Origin: Alcanivorax sp. DG881
GTDB lineage: Bacteria; Pseudomonadota; Gammaproteobacteria; Pseudomonadales; Alcanivoracaceae
Direction of reading: 5' to 3'
NCBI RefSeq assembly: GCF_000155615.1
Contig: NZ_DS989915.1
Span: 2,374,039 to 2,438,038 of the forward strand
DNA length: 64,000 nt
Position numbers and translations under genes: made by a program. The notes under the pieces are model-generated. The model was not told the DNA's origin, searched no databases, and was given only the letters and a program-made list of their open reading frames with translations. Below, piece after piece: positions 9,667 to 18,320 of the stretch (position 1 is its first letter; each line of letters begins with the position of its first letter).

Positions 9667-10067
9667 AAGTCGCCTCTCCGCTGGGAAAAACCGAAACAGC
9701 GGTTGCCCAGAAAGAACTGGAAAATTTTCAGGAAAATACCAAAGGCGTTACCTCGGCAGTATTGCTGAGTGCCGACGGGTTTGAAGTGGCCTCGTTACAG
9801 GTGAACAAGGACAGCGCAAGCCGGCTTGCAGCCATGGGGAGTTCGTTGGCGGCGATAAGTTCCGCCATCGCCAAGGAGGCGGGCATCTCCGAATGCAGCA
9901 GATTGATTGTTGAATCGGACGAAGGTGTGGTTGCGGTCATGAAGGTTCCGAATCTAAAGCCACCACTGGCTCTTGCAGTGGTGGCGAACGATGCCTCTTT
10001 GTTGGGGCAGCTTCTCTGGGGGGCCAAGAACTGTTGTGCCGCTCTTGAGGAAAAACTAAAAAAGTAA
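9663..10067 (+). CDS. Roadblock/LC7-domain protein 1
   Basis: A 134-residue protein with the roadblock/LC7 alpha-beta pattern: a helix (QKELENFQENTKGV), a strand AVLLSADGFEVASL, the long helix ASRLAAMGSSLAAISSAIAKEAG and the closing strands GVVAVMKVP and LALAVVAND. The family binds small GTPases and often acts as GAP or dimerisation platform (MglB, conservon CvnB). It overlaps the GTPase gene by four bases, so coupled synthesis is expected. The first 20 residues form a polar extension. Confidence 0.8.
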   Translation: MKVASPLGKTETAVAQKELENFQENTKGVTSAVLLSADGFEVASLQVNKDSASRLAAMGSSLAAISSAIAKEAGISECSRLIVESDEGVVAVMKVPNLKPPLALAVVANDASLLGQLLWGAKNCCAALEEKLKK

Positions 10068-10122
10068 ATTTTATAATCCGATGAAAATATCGAAATAACA
10101 TAAGTGTTGAAGGAGATTTACC

Positions 10123-10482
10123 ATGGCGAGTGTCAAAGAAAGTATGGACGTATTGCTGCAGTCTGACGGTGCCATGTGTACCGCCATTGTTGATGCCAAC
10201 AGTGGCATGGTGCTGGGTCAGGCCGGTACCGGTCTGGACCTGGAGTTGGCAGCGGCGGGCAACACGGAAGTGGTCCGCGCCAAGTTGAAAACCATGAAGT
10301 CCCTGGGTCTGAATGACAAGATTGAAGACATCCTGATTACCCTCGGAACCCAGTATCACATTATTCGTCCGGTAGCTTCGAAAGAAGGGCTGTTTATCTA
10401 TCTGGTGCTGGACAAAAGCAAATCGAATTTGGCCCTGGCCCGCCGTAACTGTCAGGAAGTGGAATCCACGCTGGCGTTGTAA
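10123..10482 (+). CDS. Roadblock/LC7-like protein 2
   Basis: A 119-residue protein with the same general fold: N-terminal helix (ASVKESMDVLLQSDGAM), strand CTAIVDANSGMVLGQ, helix LELAAAGNTEVVRAKLKTM, then strands ILITLGTQYHIIRPV and LFIYLVLDKSKSNLALARR. It is diverged from its upstream neighbour, so the two are unlikely to be a recent duplication. A strong ribosome binding site (AAGGAGA) at 10110-10116 supports the start. It is separated from the first roadblock gene by 55 AT-rich bases. It ends the operon, followed by a terminator. Confidence 0.75.
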   Translation: MASVKESMDVLLQSDGAMCTAIVDANSGMVLGQAGTGLDLELAAAGNTEVVRAKLKTMKSLGLNDKIEDILITLGTQYHIIRPVASKEGLFIYLVLDKSKSNLALARRNCQEVESTLAL

Positions 10483-10492
10483 TCTGCTTTCA

Positions 10493-10527
10493 CCCCGCCA
10501 TGCCTTTTGGTTGGCGGGGTTTTTTCT
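10493..10527 (+). terminator. Intrinsic terminator of the GTPase-roadblock operon
   Basis: CCCCGCCA pairs with TGGCGGGG around a short loop and is followed by TTTTTTC. It lies 11 bases after the stop codon of the last gene. Confidence 0.85.
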
Positions 10528-10579
10528 TATTCCTCTTTTTCTTTTCCCTTTCCGTTTTTCCTTATTCCTTCTTGGGAAT

Positions 10580-11638
10580 TTATTGTGCCTCAGTGTTGGC
10601 TTGCTGCTGATGGTATCGCCGGGTGCTCCTTTCTATCACCTCCTTGATGTTTGGGGCGGTGGCGTGATGATGTTGGAGAAAAGCGTCCGTAATGGCGGTA
10701 TCAAAGCGTGTAGGTTGAATAAAGTGGAGCGCTTCCGGGTAGGTATTCATCAATGCTGCAAGGCCGGGCAGGCGTAGCAGCGCAGTCAGAACGGGAATGG
10801 GGATATAGCGCCGCGGGGCATGTTTGTTCATGTGAGCGGCCGCTTGCGCGAGCATCGGTTGAAGATTCGGTGTCTGCCCATCCAGGGCCAGCAGTTTTTC
10901 CGGCACGGCCTCCGCTGTGGCGGCCAGGCGGATGATGTCTGCGAGGTGGTCCACGGCCACCAGAGGCAACCAGTGTGCCGGCGTGCCGGGCACCAGTGCC
11001 AGGCGACCGCGAGCGAGGTTGTCGAGCAGGCTGTATAGCGGCTGGCTGTTATCCAGCTCGCCGGTCTGGCTGTTTCCGGCCACCGTAGCGGGCTGGACTT
11101 CCACAAAATCGAGCGCGTGCTGTTTGGCAAAAGCCCGGGCCCGAAAGGCGGCTTCCAGTTTGCTGGCTTCATAACCGCCGGCCCGTCGGTAGACCTTTGG
11201 CCAGTCGGTGCCTGATGGCGCGGCGGTATCAATACCAATCCGATTCAGGTGCGCCTGGTTTTCCAGCATGAAACCACTGATAAATACCAGGCGGCATTGG
11301 TGTTGACGGGCCAGTTCTGCCACGGCCAGGCTGCCCGCTACATTGGTGTGGCGGGCGGTCCTGGTGTCCAGCCGCCAGGCGAAACGGGCGCCGAGATGAA
11401 TGACGGCGTCGAGTTCGGTAAGGGGGGCGGTCAAGCCCAGATTAGGCTGATCCAGGTCGCCGCTGACCGGCTGGAGCAAGTGGCCTTGCCCGCCAAGGGC
11501 GTCTACCTGTTGGCGCAGGGTATCCAGCTGGGCTTCTGGGCGTCGCAGCATGGCGACGACGGTATGGTTCTGGCGGGTCAGGCTGGCGCAGACGTGGCGA
11601 CCGATAAAACCGGTGGCCCCGGTGATAAAGAAGATCAT
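10580..11638 (-). CDS. NAD(P)-dependent epimerase/reductase (extended SDR)
   Basis: A 352-residue extended short-chain dehydrogenase. The dinucleotide-binding motif TGATGFIGRHV is at residues 6-16. The family's YxxxK catalytic pair appears as GGYEASKLEAE-like (YEASK) near residue 160. The sequence resembles dihydroflavonol-4-reductase/ketoreductase relatives acting on NADPH-dependent carbonyl substrates. Its promoter region contains a MerR-type operator and it is divergent from a MerR gene, so it is probably the regulator's main target. The substrate is unknown. Confidence 0.8.
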   Translation of the reverse strand: MIFFITGATGFIGRHVCASLTRQNHTVVAMLRRPEAQLDTLRQQVDALGGQGHLLQPVSGDLDQPNLGLTAPLTELDAVIHLGARFAWRLDTRTARHTNVAGSLAVAELARQHQCRLVFISGFMLENQAHLNRIGIDTAAPSGTDWPKVYRRAGGYEASKLEAAFRARAFAKQHALDFVEVQPATVAGNSQTGELDNSQPLYSLLDNLARGRLALVPGTPAHWLPLVAVDHLADIIRLAATAEAVPEKLLALDGQTPNLQPMLAQAAAHMNKHAPRRYIPIPVLTALLRLPGLAALMNTYPEALHFIQPTRFDTAITDAFLQHHHATAPNIKEVIERSTRRYHQQQANTEAQ

Positions 11639-11689
11639 GGTGATGTCCTTTTCCTGTTTTCACGGAGGTGCGGAGCAAGCTCACCACTA

Positions 11690-11720
11690 CGCTAAGGTGT
11701 AGAGTATGCTCTAAGGTCAA
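11690..11720 (-). promoter_or_regulatory. MerR-type promoter with 19-bp spacer
   Basis: Read on the minus strand, a -35 box TTGACC (11715-11720) and a weak -10 box TTAGCG (11690-11695) are separated by 19 bp. The spacer contains the perfect dyad TAGAGCATACTCTA (11700-11713). An overlong spacer with a centred dyad is the hallmark of promoters that MerR-family proteins activate by DNA distortion. It points toward the SDR gene, and the divergent MerR gene starts 22 bases away. Confidence 0.75.
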
Positions 11721-11741
11721 CAGGGAATAAGTGAGCCTCCT

Positions 11742-12125
11742 ATGCGCATTGCAGAACTGGAACAGCGGACCGGTGTGAGCCGGCATACCTTGCGGTATTA
11801 CGAGAAAGAGGGGTTGCTGCTGGAGGTCGGCAGGCGGGGTAATAACTACCGGGATTATTCGGACAAAGCGGTGCAGCGGGTAGGCATGGTGCGCCAGCTG
11901 AAGGCACTTGGTTTTTCGCTCAAGGAGATCCGCGAGGTGCTGGACGCCCTGCGCAATGACAGTATCAATTGTGATCAGGGCGCGGCGTTGATGGCCGAGA
12001 AGAAAGCCGCGGTGGATCGCAAGATCACGGAACTGAAGGCGGTTAGCCGGATGTTGGGTGCGGAGCAGAAACGCTTGCTTGCCAGTGCCGAGGCCCAGCG
12101 GCGGAGCCAGGCCTGCGCAGGGTAA
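11742..12125 (+). CDS. MerR-family transcriptional regulator
   Basis: A 127-residue DNA-binding protein. The N-terminal winged helix is complete, from MRIAELEQRTGVSRHTLRYY through NNYRDYS to VGMVRQLKALGFSLKEIREV. A dimerisation coiled coil (MAEKKAAVDRKITELKAVSRML) follows. Only one cysteine pair candidate is seen (C93 region and a C-terminal C), without the metal-binding spacing of MerR or CueR. An organic effector or redox signal is therefore as likely as a metal. It probably controls the divergent SDR through the dyad at 11700-11713. Confidence 0.88.
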   Translation: MRIAELEQRTGVSRHTLRYYEKEGLLLEVGRRGNNYRDYSDKAVQRVGMVRQLKALGFSLKEIREVLDALRNDSINCDQGAALMAEKKAAVDRKITELKAVSRMLGAEQKRLLASAEAQRRSQACAG

Positions 12126-12294
12126 ATGTATTGCACCAGAAAGTTTACTGCTTGTGGGGAGATCGATACTTCTCGTCAATTCTGGTGGTTTTGGTTAGCG
12201 CCCTGGTCGGACAAGTGCGGTTTTTTACTGGTGCAGGGACGGCGCGGCCATTAGCGTGATTCCCCCATCTATTCATCACCTGTGAGGAATGCCC

Positions 12295-12882
12295 ATGAAT
12301 CGAGCAACGCAAGCCAACCCTTCTGTTCAGGCTGTACCGGGCCTGTCTTTCACTGCGGCAAAGGCACAGGGGCAAGCGACCGGTGGTGAGGCACTGGCCA
12401 TTTTTGATGCGCTGGAACCGGTGGCCCCGGATTTCATGATCGGTGCCTGGAAAGGCGAAGGGTTTGAAACCGGCCACCCGCTGGATGGGGTGCTGGAGCG
12501 TTGCCATTGGCACGGCAAGCGTTTCGAGAGCGAAGAGCATGTGCACCCGCTGGTGTTCCGCAAGGTCTCCGGCAAGCTCACCTCGGTGAAGCCGTTACTG
12601 ACCATGCCCGGGCTGGGGTTGCTGGATCAGATGCCGTTCCTGAATTCGGCGTTTGTGGGCAAGGTGTTCCAGTGGATCTTGCCGTTGCTATCCGGGCGCA
12701 AGTCCGCCGCGCGACTGCGCACCACCACCTACCGGGGGGTGGCCACGGCGACCATGATGTACGACAACCTGCCGATCAACGATGTGTTCCGCAAGGTGGA
12801 TGACAACACCGTGCTCGGCATCATGGACTTGAAAGGCATGAAGCAGCCGTTTTTCTTTGTGCTGCGTCGCGACGGAAACTGA
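12295..12882 (+). CDS. GXWXG/DUF4334-domain protein
   Basis: A 195-residue protein with two recognisable blocks: the GXWXG module (MIGAWKGEGFETGHPLDG, near residue 47) and a DUF4334-like C-terminal half (ARLRTTTYRGVATATMMYDN, then DDNTVLGIMDLKG). No catalytic activity is established for the family; homologues are common in fatty-acid-degrading bacteria. The ATG at 12295 sits 7 bases after GAGG and is preferred to the one at 12289. It stands alone, with its own promoter region upstream. Confidence 0.75.
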   Translation: MNRATQANPSVQAVPGLSFTAAKAQGQATGGEALAIFDALEPVAPDFMIGAWKGEGFETGHPLDGVLERCHWHGKRFESEEHVHPLVFRKVSGKLTSVKPLLTMPGLGLLDQMPFLNSAFVGKVFQWILPLLSGRKSAARLRTTTYRGVATATMMYDNLPINDVFRKVDDNTVLGIMDLKGMKQPFFFVLRRDGN

Positions 12883-13016
12883 GCTCTGCAGTCGGAATGT
12901 TCTTTGAATGATCCGCTCACGGAATCGCGCTTCCGGGCTCCGCCTTGCAGCAGCTATTTCAAAATGCGCACACATTTGCTTTAGTGAAGGTTCGCTTCAA
13001 TGACAAGGAGGTTGTC

Positions 13017-13394
13017 ATGCGAACGTGGGTGATTGTGTTATTGCTGATATCGCCGCTGGTGTCTGCAGAGTCGGTGGGGCGTCTTGAAGGCCAGAGTGAC
13101 GACGGTCAGACGTTTCGTCTTGGTATGGAAAGCATCGGTGTTGTCCGGTTGCCTCAAGCGGCGGATAGCGGCTTCGACTCGATACACCGGTTCACGGATG
13201 AGCCTTGTGTCTTCATGAAGGGCGATACCATGATGCTGGTGTGCTCCGGGTCGCCCGGCAATGGCCTGAGTGGTTCGCTGTATCAGCAGGTGGGCGAGCC
13301 GGAAAAGAAAACCCGCGTGGTGACGATGGAATGTGTGCGTGGCTGTTCCGACAGGGTGCCGGCAGTGATGCAATACATTCCAGTCCAGTGTTGA
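13017..13394 (+). CDS. Small exported protein of unknown function
   Basis: A 125-residue protein starting with a clear signal peptide (MRTWVIVLLLISPLVSA). The start is fixed by AAGGAG at 13005-13010. The mature part is beta-rich and has four cysteines (in CVFMK, MLVCS, MECVRGC and the terminal C region), which could form disulfides in the periplasm. I do not recognise a family. No operon partner is apparent. Confidence 0.65.
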   Translation: MRTWVIVLLLISPLVSAESVGRLEGQSDDGQTFRLGMESIGVVRLPQAADSGFDSIHRFTDEPCVFMKGDTMMLVCSGSPGNGLSGSLYQQVGEPEKKTRVVTMECVRGCSDRVPAVMQYIPVQC

Positions 13395-13450
13395 TTGCCA
13401 GGGCTCACGGCGGCTGAGCGTTAGCGCCAGCCCGGTGTGTTCAGGGCCGT

Positions 13451-14314
13451 TCAGTAACCATTGTCCTCTGCGTCGCCGCTAAGGCGTTCGCGCCGTTCCT
13501 GCTCTTCTTCGAAGGCGGCCTTGATCTCTGCCAGCACATCATCCACATCGGCAATGTGCTCGTCGTCGTCCACCTGGCCGGTCAGTTCGCTGTCCGGTGT
13601 CAGCTCCCCGCTTTCATACAGGGCCCAGATTTCCTGGCCGTAGCGGCTGCCGCGCAGTGACGGTGCGTATTGGCCGTAATAGCGGGTCATGTTGTCCACA
13701 TCCCGGTAGAGCATGGCTTCAGCGTTGTTGTTGGCGGCGGCATCCACGGCCTGGGGGAGGTCGATGATGACCGGGCCGTAGTCGTCCACCAGCACATTGA
13801 ATTCCGACAGATCACCGTGAACCACGCCGGCGCAGAGCATGCGCACTACGTACTGCATCATCAGGGCATGGTCTTCCTCGGCTTGCTCGGCGGACATCAC
13901 CACCTCGCTTAGCCGGGGAGCCACATCGCCTTCGTCGTCGGTGACCAGTTCCATCAACAGCACGCCTTCGAGCATGTCGTAGGGCTTGGGCACGCGCACC
14001 CCGGCGCTGGCAAGCAGGCGCAGGGCATCCACTTCCGCGCTCTGCCAGATTTGCTCCTGCTGTTCGCGGCCAAATTTGGAGCCCTTTTCCATGGCCCGGC
14101 TGCGGCGGCTGTTACGCACCTTGCGCCCTTCCCGATACTGGGCGGCTTTCTTGAAGTTGCGCTTGGCGGCTTCCTTGTAGACTTTCGCGCAGCGGATCTC
14201 CTGGCCACAGCGGACCACGAAAATATCGGCTTCCTTGCCACTCATCAGACGGCTGATGACCTCATCGACGAGACCGTCATCGACCAGGGGCTGTAAACGT
14301 TGCGGGGTTTTCAT
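13451..14314 (-). CDS. RIO1-family serine protein kinase
   Basis: A 287-residue atypical kinase. It has the nucleotide loop SGKEADIF, the ATP-lysine segment CAKVYKEA, the catalytic loop VVHGDLSEFNVLV (HxDxxxxN) and the metal loop PVIIDLPQAVD in place of a DFG motif, all in RIO order. A strongly acidic tail (residues 240-287) follows. Bacterial RIO1 proteins are soluble kinases of unknown target; the eukaryotic relatives act in small-subunit ribosome maturation. The ATG at 14314 opens on MKTPQRL, the usual beginning of proteobacterial homologues; a GTG at 14341 is an alternative. Confidence 0.85.
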   Translation of the reverse strand: MKTPQRLQPLVDDGLVDEVISRLMSGKEADIFVVRCGQEIRCAKVYKEAAKRNFKKAAQYREGRKVRNSRRSRAMEKGSKFGREQQEQIWQSAEVDALRLLASAGVRVPKPYDMLEGVLLMELVTDDEGDVAPRLSEVVMSAEQAEEDHALMMQYVVRMLCAGVVHGDLSEFNVLVDDYGPVIIDLPQAVDAAANNNAEAMLYRDVDNMTRYYGQYAPSLRGSRYGQEIWALYESGELTPDSELTGQVDDDEHIADVDDVLAEIKAAFEEEQERRERLSGDAEDNGY

Positions 14315-14410
14315 GCCGCACTTATACCTTATTTGGCGCACGGCTTCGCCTGCTTCCTGCGGTTTTCGGCGAGGATGGGCAGAGAAAGTCGGGTGTGGCG
14401 GTAAGGGGGA

Positions 14411-14449
14411 TGATGAAAAGCCCTGCTGCGCGAGGGTGGCGCAGCAGGG
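14411..14449 (-). terminator. Intrinsic terminator of the alcohol-oxidation operon
   Basis: On the minus strand CCCTGCTGCGC pairs perfectly with GCGCAGCAGGG (11 bp) around a 7-base loop, then CTTTTC follows. It lies 14 bases after the stop of the GMC oxidoreductase gene. Confidence 0.82.
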
Positions 14450-14462
14450 TGACAGGGGGCGC

Positions 14463-16073
14463 TCAGGCTTTCAGCTTGTCGGCCAGAGCCGAGGCATTGC
14501 GTGCACTGAGACCGTATATGGACAACTGCGGGTTGGCCCCGATGCTGGTGGGGAACACCGAGCCGTCGATGACGTAGAGGCCGTTCAGGTGTTTGTAGCT
14601 ACCGTCGCTGTTGACGGTACAGCGGCTCTCATCGGCTCCCATGGTCAGGCCGCCCATGACGTGGGCGCTGCCCAGGCCGGTGATGACCGGGGCATAGTCC
14701 AGTTGTGCAACACCTTCGCGGGCCGCCTTCCAGCTTTTGTAGTACCCGGCATCAGCGTGGCTGGGGCGAACCTCTTTGGCGCCGGCAGCAAACTGCATTT
14801 CCAGCATGGTCAGGTGGGCCCGTTTGGTGCCATCCAGCAGGTACTCGTTAACCGGGTAATCCAGCAGTGGTTCGCCGTTATCGCGCAATTCCACGGTGCC
14901 GCCCTGGTTATCGTCGTGGAAGCCGTCGCGGATCATGGCGATGGACGCGGCCAGGTTGGGCAGACGTTCGATTTCATCGCGGGCCCGTTTGCCAAACCCG
15001 CCCATCAGCGCACCGGACAGGCCGGGGTGCATGGGCATCATTTCCATCTTGTAACCTGCCGGCCCGTTGACGCCGTGCTTGAAGTTGAATTCGTCGGAAT
15101 ACACCGATTGCGGCGCGCCATAGTACGGGGCGATTTCCTTGTCGTAGATGCCGAACGCAAAACTGGTGGGATGCAGGAAGGTGCGTTTGCCGACCAGGCC
15201 ATTGGGGTCCGGGGCATCGGAGCGCATCAGCAGTGCGGGGCTCTGGATACCGCCGCCGGCCGCGATCACGGTTTTTGCCTTGAGGGTGACGGTGGCGCCG
15301 GTGGGGACTTTGTCGTCGTTCAGGGGGCGCACCCGTACGCCGGTGACGGTGTCACCGTCGATGATCAGGGTGTCGGCCTGGGCGCTGTGAATCAGCGTGG
15401 AGCCATGATCCAGTGCGCCGGGAATGGTGGTGACCAGCATGGATTGTTTGGCGTTGGTGGGGCAGCCCATGCCGCAATAACCGATGTTCCAGCAGCCGCT
15501 CACGTTGCGGGGGATCAATGCGGAGTGCCAGCCCTTGCTGTCGCAGCCACGCTTCATCACGTCGTTGTTGGCGTTGGGGGGGATGGCCCACTTTTCTACC
15601 TTGAGTCGGGTTTCCATCTGCTGGAACCACGGGTCCATTTGCGCCCGGCTGAGGCCCTGTACGCCGAATTCGTCGTGCCAGTATTGCAGGGTTTCGTGGG
15701 GGGTGCGGAAACAGCTGGTCCAGTTGATCACGGTGGTGCCGCCCACGGTGCGACCTTGCAGCACGGTCATGCCGGCGTCTTTGGTCGCACGCAGGGCGCC
15801 TTCCTGGTACAGGTCGCGATAGGCGGCGCCTTCATCCAGTTTGAAATCGTCGGAGCTTTTCAGTTTGCCGGCTTCGACCAGAATGACCTTGAGGCCACGC
15901 TGGCTGAGGATTTCCGCACTGACGCCGCCGCCAGCGCCGGTGCCAACGATGATCACATCGGCTTCCAGGGTGCGGTTGTCGGTGATGGTGCGACCGTCGA
16001 GCACGTCCCAGCCGTTGGCCGGGTCTTTCCACGGATCTTTCACATTGATGGTGAGAGTAGTCAGGTCCTGCAT
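14463..16073 (-). CDS. GMC-family FAD-dependent alcohol oxidoreductase
   Basis: A 536-residue flavoprotein. The FAD motif VGTGAGGGVSAEILSQRG starts near residue 41, and GGTTVINWTSCFRTP is the GMC signature 1-like region. The C-terminal active site contains GSAHVMGGLTMG and GANPQLSIYGLS, matching the His/Asn catalytic pair of the family. Its closest relatives by eye are long-chain alcohol/cholesterol-oxidase-like BetA members rather than choline dehydrogenase. It follows a Tat-exported lipoprotein gene and an aldehyde dehydrogenase in one operon, so it probably converts alcohol to aldehyde. The electron acceptor is unknown. Confidence 0.85.
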   Translation of the reverse strand: MQDLTTLTINVKDPWKDPANGWDVLDGRTITDNRTLEADVIIVGTGAGGGVSAEILSQRGLKVILVEAGKLKSSDDFKLDEGAAYRDLYQEGALRATKDAGMTVLQGRTVGGTTVINWTSCFRTPHETLQYWHDEFGVQGLSRAQMDPWFQQMETRLKVEKWAIPPNANNDVMKRGCDSKGWHSALIPRNVSGCWNIGYCGMGCPTNAKQSMLVTTIPGALDHGSTLIHSAQADTLIIDGDTVTGVRVRPLNDDKVPTGATVTLKAKTVIAAGGGIQSPALLMRSDAPDPNGLVGKRTFLHPTSFAFGIYDKEIAPYYGAPQSVYSDEFNFKHGVNGPAGYKMEMMPMHPGLSGALMGGFGKRARDEIERLPNLAASIAMIRDGFHDDNQGGTVELRDNGEPLLDYPVNEYLLDGTKRAHLTMLEMQFAAGAKEVRPSHADAGYYKSWKAAREGVAQLDYAPVITGLGSAHVMGGLTMGADESRCTVNSDGSYKHLNGLYVIDGSVFPTSIGANPQLSIYGLSARNASALADKLKA

Positions 16074-16149
16074 GGCGTTATCCTTTTTCTTTGGCTAGCA
16101 GTAACACGCGATAACGGCCAAAAGTGGTGCGGGCCGAAAGCGGCGCGTG

Positions 16150-16683
16150 TCAGGCAACGATTTTCCGGGGTGGGCCGGGATAGCCGGTGGTACGGGCGCC
16201 GGTGGGTTTGACATACCAGGCCATATAGATCGGCTGGGTCAGGCCCTTGAAGGCCATGCGGGACAGGCTCCGTTCGCTGGCAGACCAGTTCGCCAGGGTT
16301 TGCTGGAGCTCGTCGTCGCTCTGGTCGGCAAAGCTGGCCCAGCTGCCGGTGATATACCAGCGGGCGGCGCCCAGTTGCATCAGATCCAGTACCTGAAACA
16401 GCGCACCCCGAGTGCCGGGCATGCCGCCGTCGAGCAGGTCGTCGAAGGCTTTCATGCCGTCTTCGGCAGTGGCGCCCGCATCGCTGAGGGCAGAGCCGAG
16501 CACGGCGCCCACCAGCGGGGTCAGCAGGTCCACGTCTTGCTGTCGGAAGTGTTTATAGCCGGTTGCCGGGCCGTCATTGCTGGAGCAACCGGTGAGCAGG
16601 GCCAACCCGGAACCGGTGGCCAGTACTGCACTGCCGGCGGCGCTCAGCTTGAGAAAGCCGCGGCGATTGATTCCCTGATCCAT
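16150..16683 (-). CDS. Tat-exported lipoprotein, small partner of the GMC oxidoreductase
   Basis: A 177-residue protein with a twin-arginine signal (NRRGFLKLS) followed by a hydrophobic core and a lipobox-like ALLTGC. It is therefore probably folded in the cytosol, exported by Tat and lipid-anchored. The remainder resembles the gluconate 2-dehydrogenase subunit 3 type of small subunit that accompanies GMC flavoproteins; this is a family-level guess. As the GMC subunit has no signal of its own, it could be carried across by hitch-hiking. It sits between the aldehyde dehydrogenase and the GMC gene. Confidence 0.75.
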   Translation of the reverse strand: MDQGINRRGFLKLSAAGSAVLATGSGLALLTGCSSNDGPATGYKHFRQQDVDLLTPLVGAVLGSALSDAGATAEDGMKAFDDLLDGGMPGTRGALFQVLDLMQLGAARWYITGSWASFADQSDDELQQTLANWSASERSLSRMAFKGLTQPIYMAWYVKPTGARTTGYPGPPRKIVA

Positions 16684-16783
16684 AGCGCACTCTTCTTATT
16701 CGTTAGTCGTTATCTGCAGGAACGTCGCTGGCGGAGCGATTGCATGCGCTGGGATATGGCGCTGCCAGCGACGCTACTGCAAA

Positions 16784-16801
16784 GGCAGGTCAGGACCTGC
16801 C
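16784..16801 (-). terminator. Hairpin after the aldehyde dehydrogenase gene
   Basis: GGCAGGTC and GACCTGCC are exact inverted copies around two bases; on the minus strand TTTGC follows. Only three Ts follow, so partial termination or mRNA processing between the first gene and the rest of the operon is more likely than a full stop. Confidence 0.5.
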
Positions 16802-16808
16802 GGCGTTT

Positions 16809-18251
16809 TTATTTCAGCATGTATTTATCGATGAACTTGTGCATGCCCCGGCCGTAAGGCGGCAGGATAAACTTGGTGGCGTTGAACTTGCCCTTTTTGT
16901 AGATCCCTTTGGCCTTGGAGAAGGTCTTGAAACCTTCCGGGCCGTGGTAGGCGCCCATGCCGGACGGGCCGATACCGCCGAACGGAATGTCATCCACGCC
17001 CACGTGGGAGATGGTGTCGTTCAGGCAGACACCACCGGAGTGAGTGCTTTTGAGCACCTTGTCGCCGTTGGCCTGGTTCCAGTCGAAGTAGTACAGGGCC
17101 AGCGGACGGGGGCGCTCGTTCACGTAATCGATGGCGTCGTCCAGGGTCTTGTAAGGCACCACGATCATCAGCGGGCCGAAGATCTCGTCGTGGCTGATCT
17201 GCATATCGTCGGTGGCGTTGAGCACCATGGTATGGGGCAGTTTCTGGCTGCCGCTGAAGTCTTCATTGGCCGGGTTGATCTCAATCACCTCGGCGCCCTT
17301 CTCACGGGCTTCGGTGACGTAGCCTTGCAGTCGTTTGAGCTGACGCTCGTTAACGATGGCCGTGTAATCGGGGTTATTGACCATGGTGGGGTAAGACTGC
17401 TTCACCTGGGCGGTCCAGGCGTCCACGAATTCCTGCACGCGATTTTCCGGGCACAGGATGTAGTCAGGGGCTACACAGGTCTGGCCGGAGTTCATGCACT
17501 TGCCGAAGGCAATCCGTTCGGCCACGTCCTTCATGGGGAAGTCCTGGCCGATGATGCAGGGGCTCTTGCCGCCCAGCTCCAGAGTGACCGGAGTCAGGTT
17601 GTTGGCCGCAGCGCGCATGATGTGTTTGCCCACGGCGGTTGAGCCGGTGAACAGCAGATGGTCAAAGGGCAGTTCGGAGAAGGCCTGGGCCACGTCCACT
17701 TCCCCATTGACCACGGCGAGTTGCTCTTCCGGGAAAGCGGCGCTGACCAGCTTTTCCAGCAAGGCGCCGGTGCGCGGGGTGGCTTCGCTCATTTTGACCA
17801 TGACCCGGTTGCCGGCGGCCAGCGCGGTGAGCACGGGCACGATGGCCAGCTGGATGGGGTAATTCCACGGCACGATAATGCCCACCACGCCCAGCGGCTG
17901 GTATTCCACCCAGGTTTTGCCGGGCCAGCTCAGGGCGCTGACACTGCGTTTTTCCGGCTTCATCCACTTGCGCAGCTTCTTGCTGTTGTACTTCAGCGCT
18001 TCCACGCTGAGCATAATTTCTGCCAGCTTGGTTTCGTCTGCTGCGCGGTTGGAAAAATCGTTGCTGACCGCTTCGACCCAGGCGTCGATGTTATCCAGCA
18101 GCATCGGCTTGATAGGGTTCATCAGCGCGATGCGTTGCTCGGCACTGGGATAAGGGTGTTGGCGAAATGCGGCCTTTTGGGCATCAAAGATGCGGTGCAT
18201 GCGCTCAATTGCGGTGGTGTTGCCTTGCAGTTCTTTTACTTCGGCGACCAT
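16809..18251 (-). CDS. Aldehyde dehydrogenase, coniferyl-aldehyde type
   Basis: A 480-residue NAD(P)-dependent enzyme oxidising aldehydes to acids. It shows GIIVPWNYPIQLA (N-catalytic region), the cofactor loop FTGSTAVGKHIM, the general-base block TLELGGKSPCII with its Glu, and the nucleophile in MNSGQTCVAPDYIL. The hydrophobic C terminus (FILPPYGRGMHKFIDKYML) is typical of class 3/coniferyl-type enzymes that associate with membranes. It is the first gene of the operon with the Tat lipoprotein and GMC oxidoreductase, so it likely finishes alcohol-to-acid conversion. The TetR palindrome lies 70 bases upstream. Confidence 0.9.
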   Translation of the reverse strand: MVAEVKELQGNTTAIERMHRIFDAQKAAFRQHPYPSAEQRIALMNPIKPMLLDNIDAWVEAVSNDFSNRAADETKLAEIMLSVEALKYNSKKLRKWMKPEKRSVSALSWPGKTWVEYQPLGVVGIIVPWNYPIQLAIVPVLTALAAGNRVMVKMSEATPRTGALLEKLVSAAFPEEQLAVVNGEVDVAQAFSELPFDHLLFTGSTAVGKHIMRAAANNLTPVTLELGGKSPCIIGQDFPMKDVAERIAFGKCMNSGQTCVAPDYILCPENRVQEFVDAWTAQVKQSYPTMVNNPDYTAIVNERQLKRLQGYVTEAREKGAEVIEINPANEDFSGSQKLPHTMVLNATDDMQISHDEIFGPLMIVVPYKTLDDAIDYVNERPRPLALYYFDWNQANGDKVLKSTHSGGVCLNDTISHVGVDDIPFGGIGPSGMGAYHGPEGFKTFSKAKGIYKKGKFNATKFILPPYGRGMHKFIDKYMLK

Positions 18252-18320
18252 GGTCCTCGCCTCCCGAGTTCAATCGTTATGTATGATGGAATGATTAAAA
18301 ATTCACCTTGAGTCTGATTT

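Noticed and set aside
14235-16211. 658-codon plus-strand open frame over the GMC oxidoreductase gene
   Set aside because: It lies antisense to a gene with full FAD and active-site motifs; its translation has no family features. High-GC codon bias creates such shadows.
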